64,000 nucleotides of DNA, taken from assembly GCA_025526915.1 (NCBI GenBank), contig JAHLKH010000076.1, positions 52,869-116,868 on the forward strand. Reading direction: 5' to 3'. Under the pieces are notes generated by a model, which worked only from the letters and a program-made list of their open reading frames with translations, made no database searches and was not told the DNA's origin. The translations under genes were made by a program, and so were the position numbers. Shown here piece after piece: positions 1 through 11,234 of this stretch (position 1 is its first letter; the number at the start of each line of letters is the position of its first letter). The stretch is from Entophlyctis helioformis (taxonomy: Eukaryota > Chytridiomycota > Chytridiomycetes > Chytridiales > Chytriomycetaceae).

Positions 1-1253
1 TCTCGGTGGAGATCTTTGGGTTCCTCGGTCTTGCCGGCTACCTCAACGCCGTCTTCCCGTCCGAGTTTGGCGTGCAGAAGCCGTGGCACTTCCCGATCAC
101 CGAGCCTATCGCCGCCATCCAAAAGTACAGACGCAAGAAGGCCAACGGCGGTGTTGATCCGCTCTCCGAGACCGTCCTCGCTGTTGCCGTTGATGTCAAC
201 GAAGCCGAGACCCAGTTTGAGGACGCTGATGTCAAGGCCGAGCGTGCACGCGTTGATGACCAAAAGTACGACCCTGCCTCTCCGCTTGTGATGAAGCACA
301 TGCGCAAGGTGTACGCTGGCCGTGGTGGTGCTGGACCCAAGCTCGCTGTCAAGGACGTCACGTTTGCTGTCGAAGAGGGCATCGTGTTTGGTCTCCTTGG
401 TCCCAACGGTGCCGGCAAGACCACGCTCATCAGCATCCTCACTGGTCTCTACGAGGCATCGACCGGAGTTGCGACTCTCGCAGGCTTTGACATCAAGACG
501 CAGACGTCCGAGGTGTACAAGCGCATCGGCATCTGCCCGCAGTTTGACATTCTCTGGGACGATCTAACGATCGAGGAGCACCTGTACTTTTATGCGCGTC
601 TGAAAGGTGTGCCGAGGGATGAGCTGGAAGACTCTGTTCTCAAGGCGATGCAGAACGTGTCGCTGGACAAGTTTGCAACGCGCATCACAAAGGGTCTCTC
701 TGGCGGCGAGAAGCGTCGCCTCAGTATCGCCATCGCGCTCGTCGGTGATCCTATCGTTGTCTTCCTTGACGAGCCCACGACCGGTCTCGACCCAGACGTT
801 CGTCGTATGATCTGGAACATTGTCAACGAGGCACGCATTGGCAAGACCATTGTGCTCACCACGCACTCGATGGAGGAGGCCGAGGCTCTCTGCCAGCGCA
901 TCGGCATCATGGCCAAGGGCACGCTCCGCTGCATTGCCAACCCCATCCGTCTCAAGCAAGTGTACGGCTCTGGATTCCGCCTGTACTTCAACTCGCTCAT
1001 TGAGGACACTCCCCGTGCGTCGGCGTTCCTCGAGTCGATCCTCCCTGTTGGATGGACCAAGGTTGATGCTTTCGCCACCAACACGTCGTACGAGTTCCCG
1101 CCTGTCGACGGAGTGCTCTCGTACCTGTTTGAGAAGATCGAGGCCGAAAAGGCCAACTACGGCATCCTCGACTGGGGCATTGGCCAGACCACCCTCGAGG
1201 AGGTCTTTATCCGCCTGATCAGCGAAGACGATGCTGGTGCCGATGCCAACTGA
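1..1253 (+). CDS. Half-size ABCA-type ABC transporter, 3' end only (copy 1)
   Basis: About 415 residues of the C-terminal part of an ABCA-family ATP-dependent membrane (probably lipid) transporter. The reading frame is open at the left edge, so the true start lies outside; the GTG at base 6 is not a start. A last membrane segment (FLGLAGYLNAVF) is followed by a linker and the nucleotide-binding domain. Walker A is LLGPNGAGKTT (about residue 130), the signature LSGGEKRR, Walker B VVFLDEPTTGLDP, and the switch histidine lies in TTHSMEEAEAL. A regulatory tail ending at a TGA follows. The protein is nearly identical to the C-terminus of the ABCA gene at 46363-50086 (minus strand), so the two are recent paralogues. 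It converges on the oxidoreductase gene at 1365-3110 with about 110 bp between stops. Family assignment is firm; substrate is unknown. Confidence 0.93.
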   Translation, partial: SVEIFGFLGLAGYLNAVFPSEFGVQKPWHFPITEPIAAIQKYRRKKANGGVDPLSETVLAVAVDVNEAETQFEDADVKAERARVDDQKYDPASPLVMKHMRKVYAGRGGAGPKLAVKDVTFAVEEGIVFGLLGPNGAGKTTLISILTGLYEASTGVATLAGFDIKTQTSEVYKRIGICPQFDILWDDLTIEEHLYFYARLKGVPRDELEDSVLKAMQNVSLDKFATRITKGLSGGEKRRLSIAIALVGDPIVVFLDEPTTGLDPDVRRMIWNIVNEARIGKTIVLTTHSMEEAEALCQRIGIMAKGTLRCIANPIRLKQVYGSGFRLYFNSLIEDTPRASAFLESILPVGWTKVDAFATNTSYEFPPVDGVLSYLFEKIEAEKANYGILDWGIGQTTLEEVFIRLISEDDAGADAN

Positions 1254-1364
1254 TCCGACCCATGTATGTCTTTTTATCTTGTCTGCAGCATGCCGCTCTG
1301 CCACGTTTAGACACTTTGCTTCCATTGAATACTCCTATGACGTGTATATGAGGTGTTTTTAGAA

Positions 1365-3110
1365 TCAATAGTCTTCAACCGTGAGGGTCATGCCAGCCTT
1401 GCGGAGACGTTCAATGAGGAGCATGCCCATGCTGGACGCTGTTGTAGCCACGCCGCCGGTGAGCGACTTGAAATTGCCCGTAGCAGGCGTGCCGATCTGT
1501 GCACGCTGGAGCGCGAGGCACATGGCGGCTTCCGAGACCATCTTGGCAGTCTCGCCGTAGCCAGGGTCAGACACGCCCTTGACAAGAGCCTTGGCCTTGA
1601 CCTGCTCGCCGGCATCCTGTCGATATGAGACGGGATGGTCAGGCACGCGCGTCTTTACAGTCACACAGCCCGCATCCTATCCGCCGATCCAACATACATT
1701 GCGCTGCGAGTATCCAACAATGTCGTACGAGAAGCGGCCGTTCTTGAGCGTGGCATCGGTCGGTCCGGTTCCAGGAGGCACAATCCTGCCGACGATCCAT
1801 CCAACAAACGGGATGACGAGCGACATGAAGGCAATCCAGACAGCGACCGCCTGGAACACGGCAAGAAGCAGGTTGCTCCACGCCTTGGTTTCCGTAACTC
1901 GGAAGACGGGGCCGTAGTTGTTGAACCAATTGGAGCGGCGCACAATACCCGAGTTGGGCAAGTCCATTGGCCAGAATGCCTGCCACGAGCCAAAATCACG
2001 GTCGTAGCGGATGAGCGTCGGGATGACCGTGAGCTTGTCCTTGGACTCGGGAACATGGAAGTTGCCGTTGGTGATCATGGGCACGAGCTCAGAGATGCGG
2101 TTGATCTTGAAAATGTCGCTCATGCTGGCAAGCGTGCCGCCTGAAATGCCGCCGACAAAGTCGTTGAGACTGATCTTGACGGTTTGAGTCTGGAGGCCCT
2201 TGGACGCGAAATGGTTTGCAACCCTGTGTGCACAATGTGAGCGCGTTGCATCAACAGAAGCGATTCGCATGTGCGGCTCACATGAACGTGCCGAGGTCCG
2301 AGGGGATCGAGTCGAAGCCGCAGCTGTTGACAATGAGCACGTTGTTCTTGACGGCCAGATCGTGGTACTTTTCGGCCATGGCCCGAATGAAATGAGGTTC
2401 GGCAGTCAGGTCGACGTAGTCGGTCTTGATGCGGACGCATGCGCTGACGAGCTTCTCGCCGTACTTGGCGTAGGGACCAACAGTGGTGATGACGACCTTG
2501 GCCTGAGCGACCATCTTGTCGAGCGAGTCTTGGCCGTTGGAGTCGGCGATGATGATGTCGGCCGACTCCTGCAAACAGCGGGCAGCAGAGTGTTCATGTC
2601 AGCGATGCAAGATCTGGCTGTGAGCAGTGGTGCTGCATGCACTCGACTCACAGAGATGCCGGTGCGTGCAGCCACACGGTCAAGGACCTGCTGGAGCTTG
2701 GCCTTGTTGCGGCCGCCGACAGCGAACTTGATGCCGTTGGCCTGGAGAGCGTGGAGTGGGAACCGAGCGAGGTTGCATGAAGACGATCGAGCGGACCAAG
2801 CCACACACACACAAGCCAAAGACGGCACAGACGATCCAGGTGGTGAGTCGCAGATGCTTGTGCGGCAGCACACAACCCAGTGATAGCCACGGCCCAAGCA
2901 GCCTCACTCACAGCGGCGTTGTTGGTCAGGTATTCGACGACGAGCGCACCGGTGAAGCCGGTTGCTCCCCTGAAGCAGCCGCATGCGCCACACGAGTCAG
3001 CACCATTGGCAGACAAGCATCAGGCGGACAGGATGCCAACAGAGCAGGTGGCGAGTGACGCACCAGACGACAATGTCATACGGGCGGGACGAGGTTGCGA
3101 CAGTGGACAT
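1365..3110 (-). CDS. Saccharopine dehydrogenase-like oxidoreductase (copy A)
   Basis: Six exons: 3110-3064, 2969-2912, 2741-2652, 2568-2282, 2223-1698 and 1616-1365. Each intron runs GT to AG and the lengths add to 1260 nt, giving 419 residues, close to the usual size of SCCPDH-like proteins (about 430). An N-terminal Rossmann fold carries the dinucleotide motif GATGFTG, split by the first intron. TVGPYAKYGE and CGFDSIPSDLG are typical family blocks. Near the C-terminus a hydrophobic stretch (VAVWIAFMSLVIPFVGWIVG) suggests membrane or lipid-droplet association, followed by VPPGTGP. This family is named for saccharopine dehydrogenase but mostly acts on other, poorly known (often lipid) substrates, so no lysine-pathway role is implied. 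First of three tandem minus-strand paralogues. Its 5' half is almost identical to copy B. Confidence 0.88.
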
Positions 3111-3150
3111 GATGAGGTCTCTTCGAGTTGAAGTCTTTGGCGGCAACCCA
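2238..3150. repeat. Near-identical duplicated tract, copy 1 (partner 4228-5140)
   Basis: About 910 bp covering the first four exons, the introns and the sequence just upstream of the start codon of oxidoreductase copy A. It matches 4228-5140 (offset 1990) with only scattered differences, introns included. Sequence outside the tract is far more diverged: the large exon, the last exon and the upstream region beyond about 3155. This is the pattern expected from recent gene conversion or partial duplication. Confidence 0.85.
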
Positions 3151-3331
3151 AGACCGTTGGTTGACGTGCGGGCAATCTACACGGGTCGCAACTGAAACTC
3201 CGCTTCAGATACCGATCGAGGACTCTGGTGGTCATGAAGCGTTCATTTCGCGATAAGATGCAATGAGAAGACAAGGGCGGGCGGATGGATGGCTGCACTG
3301 CTGAGAAAGTGTCAATGTGGTCGGTGGCATT

Positions 3332-5100
3332 TTAGAGGCTCTTGACCTCAAAGGTCATGCCAGCCTTGCGGAGACGCTCGACAAGGAGCATGCCCATGGT
3401 GGAGGCAGGCGTGGCAACACCACCTGTGACAGACTTGAATCTGCCGGTGGCCGAGGTGCCGATCTGAGCACGCTGGAGGGCGAGGCAGAGAGCAGACTCA
3501 GAGATCATCTTGGCAGTCTCGCCGTAGCCAGGGTCAGAGATGCCCTTGACCACAGCCTTGGCCTTGACCTGCTCGCCGGCATCCTGCTCATCCAAATCTC
3601 ATGGTGTGAGTTGGCTGATCGCTGTTGGGGGTCATCACGCATGGTAAGTGCAGCCACGCGCAACTCACGCTAAAGTGGGACTGGCCGACAAGGTGGACGG
3701 TAAAGCGGCCTTTCTTGATGGCGGCATCAGAGGGACCAGAGCCGGGAGGGAGAACCTTGCCGATGATCCAGCGAGTGATCGGGAACCAAATGAAGAAGAA
3801 GCCAGCGGAAATGGCAATCGTCGTGATAAGGGCAGCAAAGTAGTTGGAGCAGCGCATGCTCTCGGTGTACTGGAAGCCCTCGCCGTAGTTGTTGTACCAG
3901 TGGGAACGGTACACGTTGCGGATGTTGGCAGCTCCATGACACCGATCGTCTGCCAGGCGTTGAAGTCCTTGTCAAAGTCCATGATGACGGGCTTGGCGCG
4001 GACGATCTCCTTGGACTCGGGCACCGAGTAGTTGGCGTTTTGGCCAAGCGCAATGAGCTCCTTGCGGGGCACGGTGCTCATGATCTCAATGGCACTGCCG
4101 ATGGTACCACCAGAGATACCGCCAGACAAGCCAACGAGCGAGTACTTGACCGACTTGGTCTTGAGGCCCATGGCCGCAAAGTAGTCGGCGATGCTGTTAA
4201 AGTGCAAAGGGAGGTCGGTCAATAGACTGCAATGTGTGCATCGGCAGAAGCGATTCGCATGCGCGGCTCACATGAACGTGCCGAGGTCCGAGGGGATCGA
4301 GTCGAAGCCGCAGCTGTTGACAATGAGCACGTTGTTCTTGACGGCCAGATCGTGGTACTTTTCGGCCATGGCGCGGACAAACTGCGGCTCGCCGGTAAGG
4401 TCGACGTAGTCGGTCTTGATGCGGACGCAGGCGCTGACGAGCTTCTCGCCGTACTTGGCGTAGGGACCAACAGTGGTGATGACGACCTTGGCCTGAGCGA
4501 CCATCTTGTCGAGCGAGTCTTGGTCGTTGGAGTCGGCGATGATGATGTCGGCCGACTCCTGCAAACAGCGGGCAGCAGAGTGTTCATGTCAGCGATGCAA
4601 GATCTGGCTGTGAGCAGTGGTGCTGCATGCACTCGACTCACAGAGATGCCGGTGCGTGCAGCCACACGGTCAAGGACCTGCTGGAGCTTGGCCTTGTTGC
4701 GGCCGCCGACGGCGAACTTGATGCCGTTGGCCTGGAGAGCGTGGAGTGGGAACCGAGTGAGGCAGCATGAAGACGATCGAGCGGATCAAGCCACACACAC
4801 ACAAGCCAAAGACGGCACAGCCGATCCAGGTGGTGAGTCGCAGATGCTTGTGCGGCAGCACACAACCCAGCGATAGCCACGGCCCAAGCAGCCTCACTCA
4901 CAGCGGCGTTGTTGGTCAGGTATTCGACGACGAGCGCACCGGTGAAGCCGGTTGCTCCCCTGAAGCAGCCGCATGCGCCACACGAGTCAGCACCATTGGC
5001 AGGCAAGCATCAGGCGGACAGGATGCCAACAGAGCAGGTGGCGAGTGACGCACCAGACGACAATGTCATACGGGCGGGACGAGGTTGCGACGGTGGACAT
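3332..5100 (-). pseudogene. Saccharopine dehydrogenase-like oxidoreductase (copy B), one-base frameshift
   Basis: Same six-exon structure as copy A: 5100-5054, 4959-4902, 4731-4642, 4558-4272, 4193-3669 and 3583-3332. The parts add to 1259 nt, one short of copy A. The frame breaks near 3928-3930. Upstream the protein reads GVMELP; downstream the homologous sequence NVYRSHWYNNYG continues in another frame, consistent with one lost base after the proline codon (CTGCCAAC on the coding strand). I see no intron that would repair it. All other family features are present: GATGFTG, CGFDSIPSDLG, the hydrophobic stretch, VLPPGSGPSD and a normal stop. It is either a very young pseudogene or a base missing from the assembly. 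Introns 1-4 and exons 1-4 match copy A almost base for base. Confidence 0.8.
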
Positions 5101-5140
5101 GATGAGGTCTCTTCGAGTTGAAGTCTTTGGGGGCAACCTC
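4228..5140. repeat. Near-identical duplicated tract, copy 2 (partner 2238-3150)
   Basis: Second copy of the tract described at 2238-3150, covering the 5' half of oxidoreductase copy B. A short patch of clustered differences lies around 4375-4400, against 2385-2410. The frameshift of copy B lies outside the tract, in the diverged half. Confidence 0.85.
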
Positions 5141-5332
5141 ATACCTCTCACACGACCAAATCCATGCGGCGTTCCGCATTGATCCGCATTGTTTGGTAGT
5201 CGCGCAAATATATATCGCGTTTTTTGCAAGCGCGATCTGACACGTGCCCTGCTGCCCGTCTCTGCCATGAAATCGCAGAATATCTTCATTATGACGGCAG
5301 GTGACAGGCGGGCCACTGGAAGCAGTGCAGAT

Positions 5333-6989
5333 TCAGGCGTCACTGACATCCATTTCGAATCCAGCATGCGCGAGGCGTCGAAGCAGCGTGGCGCCAAGAC
5401 CAGATGCCGCAGTAAGGATGCCGCCCTCGTGTGTCGGGAATGTGTTGCGGACAGGGTCGCGTAGACTGCTCTGCTCCAGAAGCAGACAGAATGCACTTTC
5501 GCCAAGGATAACGGCTGTGCCATAGTAGCCTGGATCTTGACCGAATCTGATCCTAGCCGAACACTTTTGAGACTGCATGTGTGACATTCCATGTCAGTGT
5601 ATGCATTGTGCACCATGCACAGCAAACCCACAGCCAGGATGATGACATGCGCGTACCTTGTCGCTCGACTCGCCAACAATCTTGACGTCAAGGCTGCCTG
5701 CCCGCATCGACTTTTCGCTGGGGCCAGTGCCTGGAGGGACAATGCGGCCAACCAGCCATCGCACAAGGCGCAGCTGCAGCAATGCAAACACGAGCGTCTG
5801 TCCAAACGCAGCGAGTGCGGCCATGAGCGCATTGCCGTGCGCCAGCGTTTCATAGAAAGAAAAGTTGGATCCGTATCCCAGCAGCGCGTTGGAGCGACGC
5901 GAGTAGCGCACGTTTCCGGGCGAGGGCATGAACCAGCTCTGCCACGCATTGAGATCCTCGTCAAAGTAGTAGGACGGCATCGTGGCCGGATGCTGGTTGT
6001 ACGTTGAGCTGTTAGCCGGCTCAAGGCAGTTGGGGTTGTCGTCAATGGCACGCAGAATGGACTTGTCCAGTGAGAGGGTCGTCGACAGCGAGTGGATCGT
6101 TCCACCAGAGATGCCAGACGCCTTGAGCTTGACGACAGAGTAGCGCACGGTGCCTGTCGTGAGGTTCTTTGCTTTGAGGTGTCTTGTGATGCTGCATAGC
6201 CAACCGCCCAAACAATGTCAGTCGCAAGCACGGCCAAGAGCTGCAGCGCTGAGACGGAAACACACAGGAATGCACCCAGATCAGGCAAGAATGCCTCGAA
6301 TGCGCAGCTGGGCAGCACGACTGTCTTGCTGGCAACGGCTCGGTCGTGCAGCGTGTCGATCAGCTTGCGGATAAAGTGCGTCTCGCCCGTGCAGTCCAAG
6401 TAGTGTGTGCTGTGGCGAATGCATGCCTCGACGATCGACGGCCCATGCTCCCAGAACGGACCGACGGTTGAGATGAGCACGCGGGTGCTGGCTGCCAAAG
6501 CATCGATGGATGCATTGTCGCCGCCCTCTGCAATGATGATGCCAAGCGTGCTCTGCAGGCGATGTCAGATCTCGCCGCACGATAAGCTCCGACATTGCTG
6601 AGCATGTCATCCATATACCTTGATGTCTGGGTTGAGCTGGATAAGACGCTGGCGGACAGCCTCGAGCTTCTGCTCGTTGCGGCCAGCGATGGCGAGCCGC
6701 AGGTTCTGCTGCAATCAAGGCAGTGAGTATCCCATGCACAGTGGTCAGCCCAGAGAACGCTGCAGGTGCCGCGCCAGATGACCGACCTTTGGCCAGTGCT
6801 CGGCGAGATAAGCTGCCGTCACACCGCCAGTAAAGCCAGTTGCACCACTGCACACACACACACACACAGAGGCAGAGAGAGGCAGAGAGAGGCAGATGGC
6901 ATGGCTTGCGTAAGACGGGTGTGGTGTGCAACACAGTGCCTGCCATGCGCCACTCACAGAACGGCAATGTCAAAGGACTTCGACGCCAT
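5333..6989 (-). CDS. Saccharopine dehydrogenase-like oxidoreductase (copy C)
   Basis: Third tandem paralogue, more diverged but with the same intron positions: exons 6989-6958, 6847-6787, 6708-6619, 6552-6266, 6191-5657 and 5572-5333. They total 1245 nt, or 414 residues, in one open frame. The start MASKSFDIAVL leads straight into GATGFTGG, the dinucleotide-binding loop, as in copies A and B. STVGPFWEHG, LDCTGETHFI and LPDLGAF are the matching family blocks, and a hydrophobic segment precedes VPPGTGPSE. The C-terminal exon (GYYGTAVILGESAFCLLLEQ) is the least conserved part. The first intron holds a CA-dinucleotide run and short GGCAGAGA repeats. One donor is GTCGGT, weaker than the others. 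Substrate unknown. Confidence 0.85.
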
Positions 6990-9900
6990 TTCCGGTTTGT
7001 CCGTCAACCTGGGCCCGATATTGATACAATTACCAAGGATTTTGGAGTTAAATTCGACCAGAGAGGCGACGGATGCAAGCCCACATATCACGTGATTGAA
7101 GGTTCGAGTCAGCAACGAGCATGCGACGACAGGCGGGCGAGGCACATCCAACAAGCATCTCACCTTCTATTGAAGTGACCCGTTAGGTCGATCGGGAGGT
7201 GCCCCGATTCAAAGTGTTGTTGTTGGCAGACATGGCAGCATGATCTGATCCCATGAGGCCACATGCGACTTGAAGGGAAGCAGATCAGGTGACGGAGGCT
7301 GCTGGACGACAGGCTGATCAGGCGGTGTCGCGAGCAGCATGATGTGATGTTGTGCACGCCGCTGGATGTCATGATGAGTTGCCTCAATGTCTGCAAGGTA
7401 CTCTTGCGTGGCTGGATTGCTGTCAGGTGGCGTGTGCGTCAAGTAGAGCGGTCGTTGTCCATAGAGCAGATGCCACAGTGCGACCATCCCGATGTTGGTG
7501 GCTCCAAGAACGTCTCGGTGGTAGACGGTCTTGCAGTCTGTGCACTCGTAGCGTCGCAGGTTGGTGCGGTTCTTGTCTGGGATCCGCTGCTTGCACTGCG
7601 GGCACATCTGGCTGGTCAGGTTCTCGTTGCAGCGGTAGATCTGTGTGTGTGTGGTGCATGATCGTGTGGTCAGTTGGTGCACAGATGGATGGATGGCATC
7701 AGACGCACATAGGCATATCCAGACGACCGCAGATGCCTGATGAGAAACTTCTCAAACACAGCGTGCCGGCCACCTTGGCCTGTAAAGTCGATGCCAAATG
7801 CCCACACAACGGGAATGTTGTCCTTTGCCGGCTTTGTTCGGTCGACAGGGAGGCCTTGAGATGCATCGGATGCACGCTCTCCAGTCTTTGATCCTGCCAG
7901 CTTCATGATGCCCTCAAGAGCGTTTCCGCGATCAGACGTGCTGTTGCTGCGCATGGTGAACCGCTTGGCCTTGACCTTCTGTGGAATGCCATGCCATGCC
8001 ATGCCATGCCATGCAGCACGATCAGCAGGCAATCAAGCAGCATGGCGGTCATGTCAATGGGCATCCAGAAACAGAGAAAACGTACCTGTGCATTCAGGAA
8101 TGGCGTGCAGTACGCATGGCAGCGCAGATCCCAAAAGGCTCTCTCGCCAGGCTTGACGTTTGGATTGGCATGCTTTGCTGTCTTGAATGCAATCGCCTTG
8201 TGGATGTCGGCTGCCTTGGCATATCGATTGTTGAGCCTGGCACAAGAGACAGGCACTGTGAGTTGATCTGGTCAAGAGTGCGCGTGGCAGAGTCATTGCA
8301 TGCATACCACCGCTGAAGGCTGTGCTCGGCTCGTGCCATGCCAGAGGAGAGCACGTAGTTGGACTCGAGGGTATAGGTGAAGGTTGCCAGATCGACCAGC
8401 ATGCTGGACGCGCCATACATGTACCGCTCGCCCCAATCAATGCCGACAATACGCACAAACCGGTAGCCCTTGTTGGTGAACAACTTGTTGGCTTTGACAA
8501 TGTTGAGCAATCGCTGCGAGGTGTAGAAGCTGAGCTTGCCCTGTCATGCCATGACATGAGTGAGGAATGTGCAATGCATGTGCACCAATGCGCGAGTTTA
8601 GCATGCAAGTGACTTACAGGATTGGTCGCTTTTGGCTTGGTGGCTGATGGGTCGGCAGGATTGGCGGCTGTGGATGGCATGTCAGTCGGTGTGGACAACA
8701 AGTGCGCGTCTGGATTGGCACAGCAACTCACATTCGCCATCCAAGTGATCATGCCCATCATCAGCCTCATCGTCATCATCATCAGAATCATCATCATTGT
8801 CAGGCATGCCATCAGCAAGGCTGGGCTGCTCGCCTAAAGATGCCATGTTGGAGCATGCAGATCAAGGCGGCAGTCAGAACCAATGTGTGCACCAAAGCAT
8901 TCAAGCACGCCACATACTGCGAGGCGACTCTGGACGGTCTGTGCGATAGTCCAGCGCCAGCTGAAAGATGCTGTATCCGTCCGTCCGGAAGCTGCCCACC
9001 GCGGTCGGTTTGCTTGGAATTGCAGGAGGAAGACCATCGATCACGGCGTCTATAAACTCCTGGCGCTCCTTGTCAACCAGACCCTTGTGCTCAGCCAGTT
9101 GCATCGCATCAGCAATGACTGCGTCATTTGCTTGGACCTGCTCAAACACCTCCTTGTCGGCCTCGTCTGGCGTCTGATAGCGGCCTTTCTTGGGGCGGAG
9201 GCCGGGAAGGAGTATGTTGAGGATACAGAGCTCCTTGCTATTGCTGAACGCCTTCTTGATCGTCGTGTTGGATGACGCGAGGCCCAAGCTGGCTTTTTGG
9301 TAGTCTTGGATAAAAGTGCAGTGTCAGCATCATATCATGTAGACATGGCATAAACAGGCAGTGCGACCTACTGAGTACAGCAAGGAGCTGCAGTCGCAAG
9401 TATGCCAAAGCAGCACTTTGCTCGCCACGGATGCGATCATCACTACTCCCCATCACCGCCCAAAAGAGCGTTGTCTCGGTGATGAGGATGAAGGGATCGC
9501 GGCTGGCTGCTTGCGGGCACAGCTTGTTTGTTGTGCCAGCAAGCTTGGACAGCTCGTAAAAGATCACGATCTCTGACCGAGACACATCAGGCACAAGCGT
9601 CTTGAGCTCGTGCAGCTCTTGCGGGACTGTATCAATACCGCTGTCCTCAGTGGCTGAGGAAGAGCTGGATGCCGCGTCCTTGGTGGTGGCTGCCTTCCTG
9701 CCCCGTCGCTTCTTGGGCCTGCCGCCCTTGTTGGCTGACGAAGAGGTGGACCGGCCCCGCTTGAGACTTGAGGTGGGAGGAGCAGTGTCCAAAGTGGCCA
9801 GCGGTGTGGCGTCCTTGATTGCTGGTGGTGTAGCGTCCTTGGCAGCCTTGGCAGCAGCAGCCTTGGCGGTCTTGAAAAGTGCCGCAATCCACACTCTCAC

Positions 9901-10195
9901 ATCCTCAATGGATGCACTGGGCATCATCTTGAGGGCTGCAGTGACGGCCAGCTCAGACTGGCTAGAGATGTAGTGCCGCGCGAGCATGCCACACACATCC
10001 CTGGCCAGATTGCTGTAAATGTCATGCCTTGCATCCGTGCAAAGGCTGCCATCAAGCCTGTAGGGCAAGACAGCCTCCATAGTGCCCGCGTGCACAGCGT
10101 CTGCCGTCTGTGCACTTGTGTGCATCAAGGCCGACAGCTCTGCATCTGCCTGCACCACGGCTGACAGGATCGCGTCGGCCTGGATTGTCACCGTC

Positions 10196-10340
10196 AATCA
10201 ACGATCTTAGCTCAGGTAGGGAGGGATCAGACCGCAATAAGATAGCTTAATTCTATGGAAAGAACGCAAGAGCCACAACGCGAAGCCACAGATCCCAGTC
10301 ACGTGATCTTGGCTGCGGAATACAACGAGAAGCGTTGATA
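10196..10340 (-). repeat. 145-bp LTR (3' copy) of the non-autonomous element
   Basis: Direct repeat of 12925-13069 with about three mismatches. Its outer ends form a short inverted repeat (ATCAACG / CGTTGAT). It contains one CACGTG hexamer. Confidence 0.8.
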
Positions 10341-10634
10341 CCTCCTTTTCCTGGGTGCCGTGGAACCAACCGAGACATATTTCGGCAACGGACTGCCGAT
10401 GAGGTGACCACAACAAGACGCGGTAGAGGCTTTGGAGGAGACGGCTGGCTAGAAGCGACGGGTATAACGGCCCGGACGGACGCGGCAGACGTGCAGACCA
10501 AGAGACGGAATGGATAGAATGGCCAGAATGGACACAACCAGGAGATTGGTACGGGTAGAGTGGACGCGATGGAAGAGCCAGGAGATCGAAAGAAGAGATT
10601 GTGGTGGACCAGGAGGATGCAGCGTGGCGTGGCG

Positions 10635-11120
10635 TTACGCGGTGGAATGAGACGGTGTGACATGGCGCAGAGCGACGTGGCGCGACAAGACGGACGCGTC
10701 GGAAGAGGCCAGAGACGGAGAGCCGAGACGAGAGGAAGACTGGAAGTGCACAGCGTGTGGAACGACGCCAAGTACAATGGATAGCAGCACGGCCGGCGTC
10801 GCCTTGTCTGGCGTGAGGATTGCGACCTTGTACTCGCTCTGGGGGTCTGCCGCGACGCGCACCAACGCGTTGCCACGGCCTGTCCTTGGTAGTGGGCTCG
10901 CAGCATCCATGGAGATCTGCTGGAACGGTACTTGGGCGTGCACCACGGGACATGAGCGGCGTGGACACTTGATGACGGAGCTCAGCGTCCTTGTGTGCCA
11001 GGCTCCAGAAGTGGACTCTACTCTTGCCACTCCGACGGCCGAGGCGTTGAGGAGCGACCAACTGCCGTGCGGCAACACGCAGACTCGGTGGAGGATGATG
11101 GTATGCGATCTGTTGCCCAT
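10635..11120 (-). pseudogene. Decayed integrase-like stretch within the non-autonomous element
   Basis: Open frame of 161 codons on the element's coding strand. The segment PFQQISMDAASPLPRTGRG followed by NALVRVA resembles the start of a retroviral-type integrase core, where an Asp sits in a similar hydrophobic strand. No further catalytic Asp/Glu pair can be placed, and the neighbouring frames are broken. This is a guess from one motif; it could be chance. Confidence 0.3.
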
Positions 11121-11234
11121 TGCAGGTCGTGAGTTGGAGTATGTGACATGACGGATGGACTATGGGACACGGCCTGGTGCACAGCCAGGGAGGATGGGCT
11201 GGCAGGAGGAACATGATGTGATGGAAGGACTGTC

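Noticed and set aside
6848..6900. CA-dinucleotide run and GGCAGAGA repeats as a possible regulatory element
   Set aside because: They lie inside the first intron of oxidoreductase copy C and look like ordinary microsatellite sequence.
7090..7120. GGTTCGAGTC, a tRNA T-arm (B-box) look-alike
   Set aside because: No acceptor stem, D-arm or anticodon arm can be placed around it on either strand.
8010..8030. Four tandem ATGCC/GGCAT units (CATGCCATGCCATGCCATG)
   Set aside because: Short microsatellite within a Fanzor intron; no sign of function.
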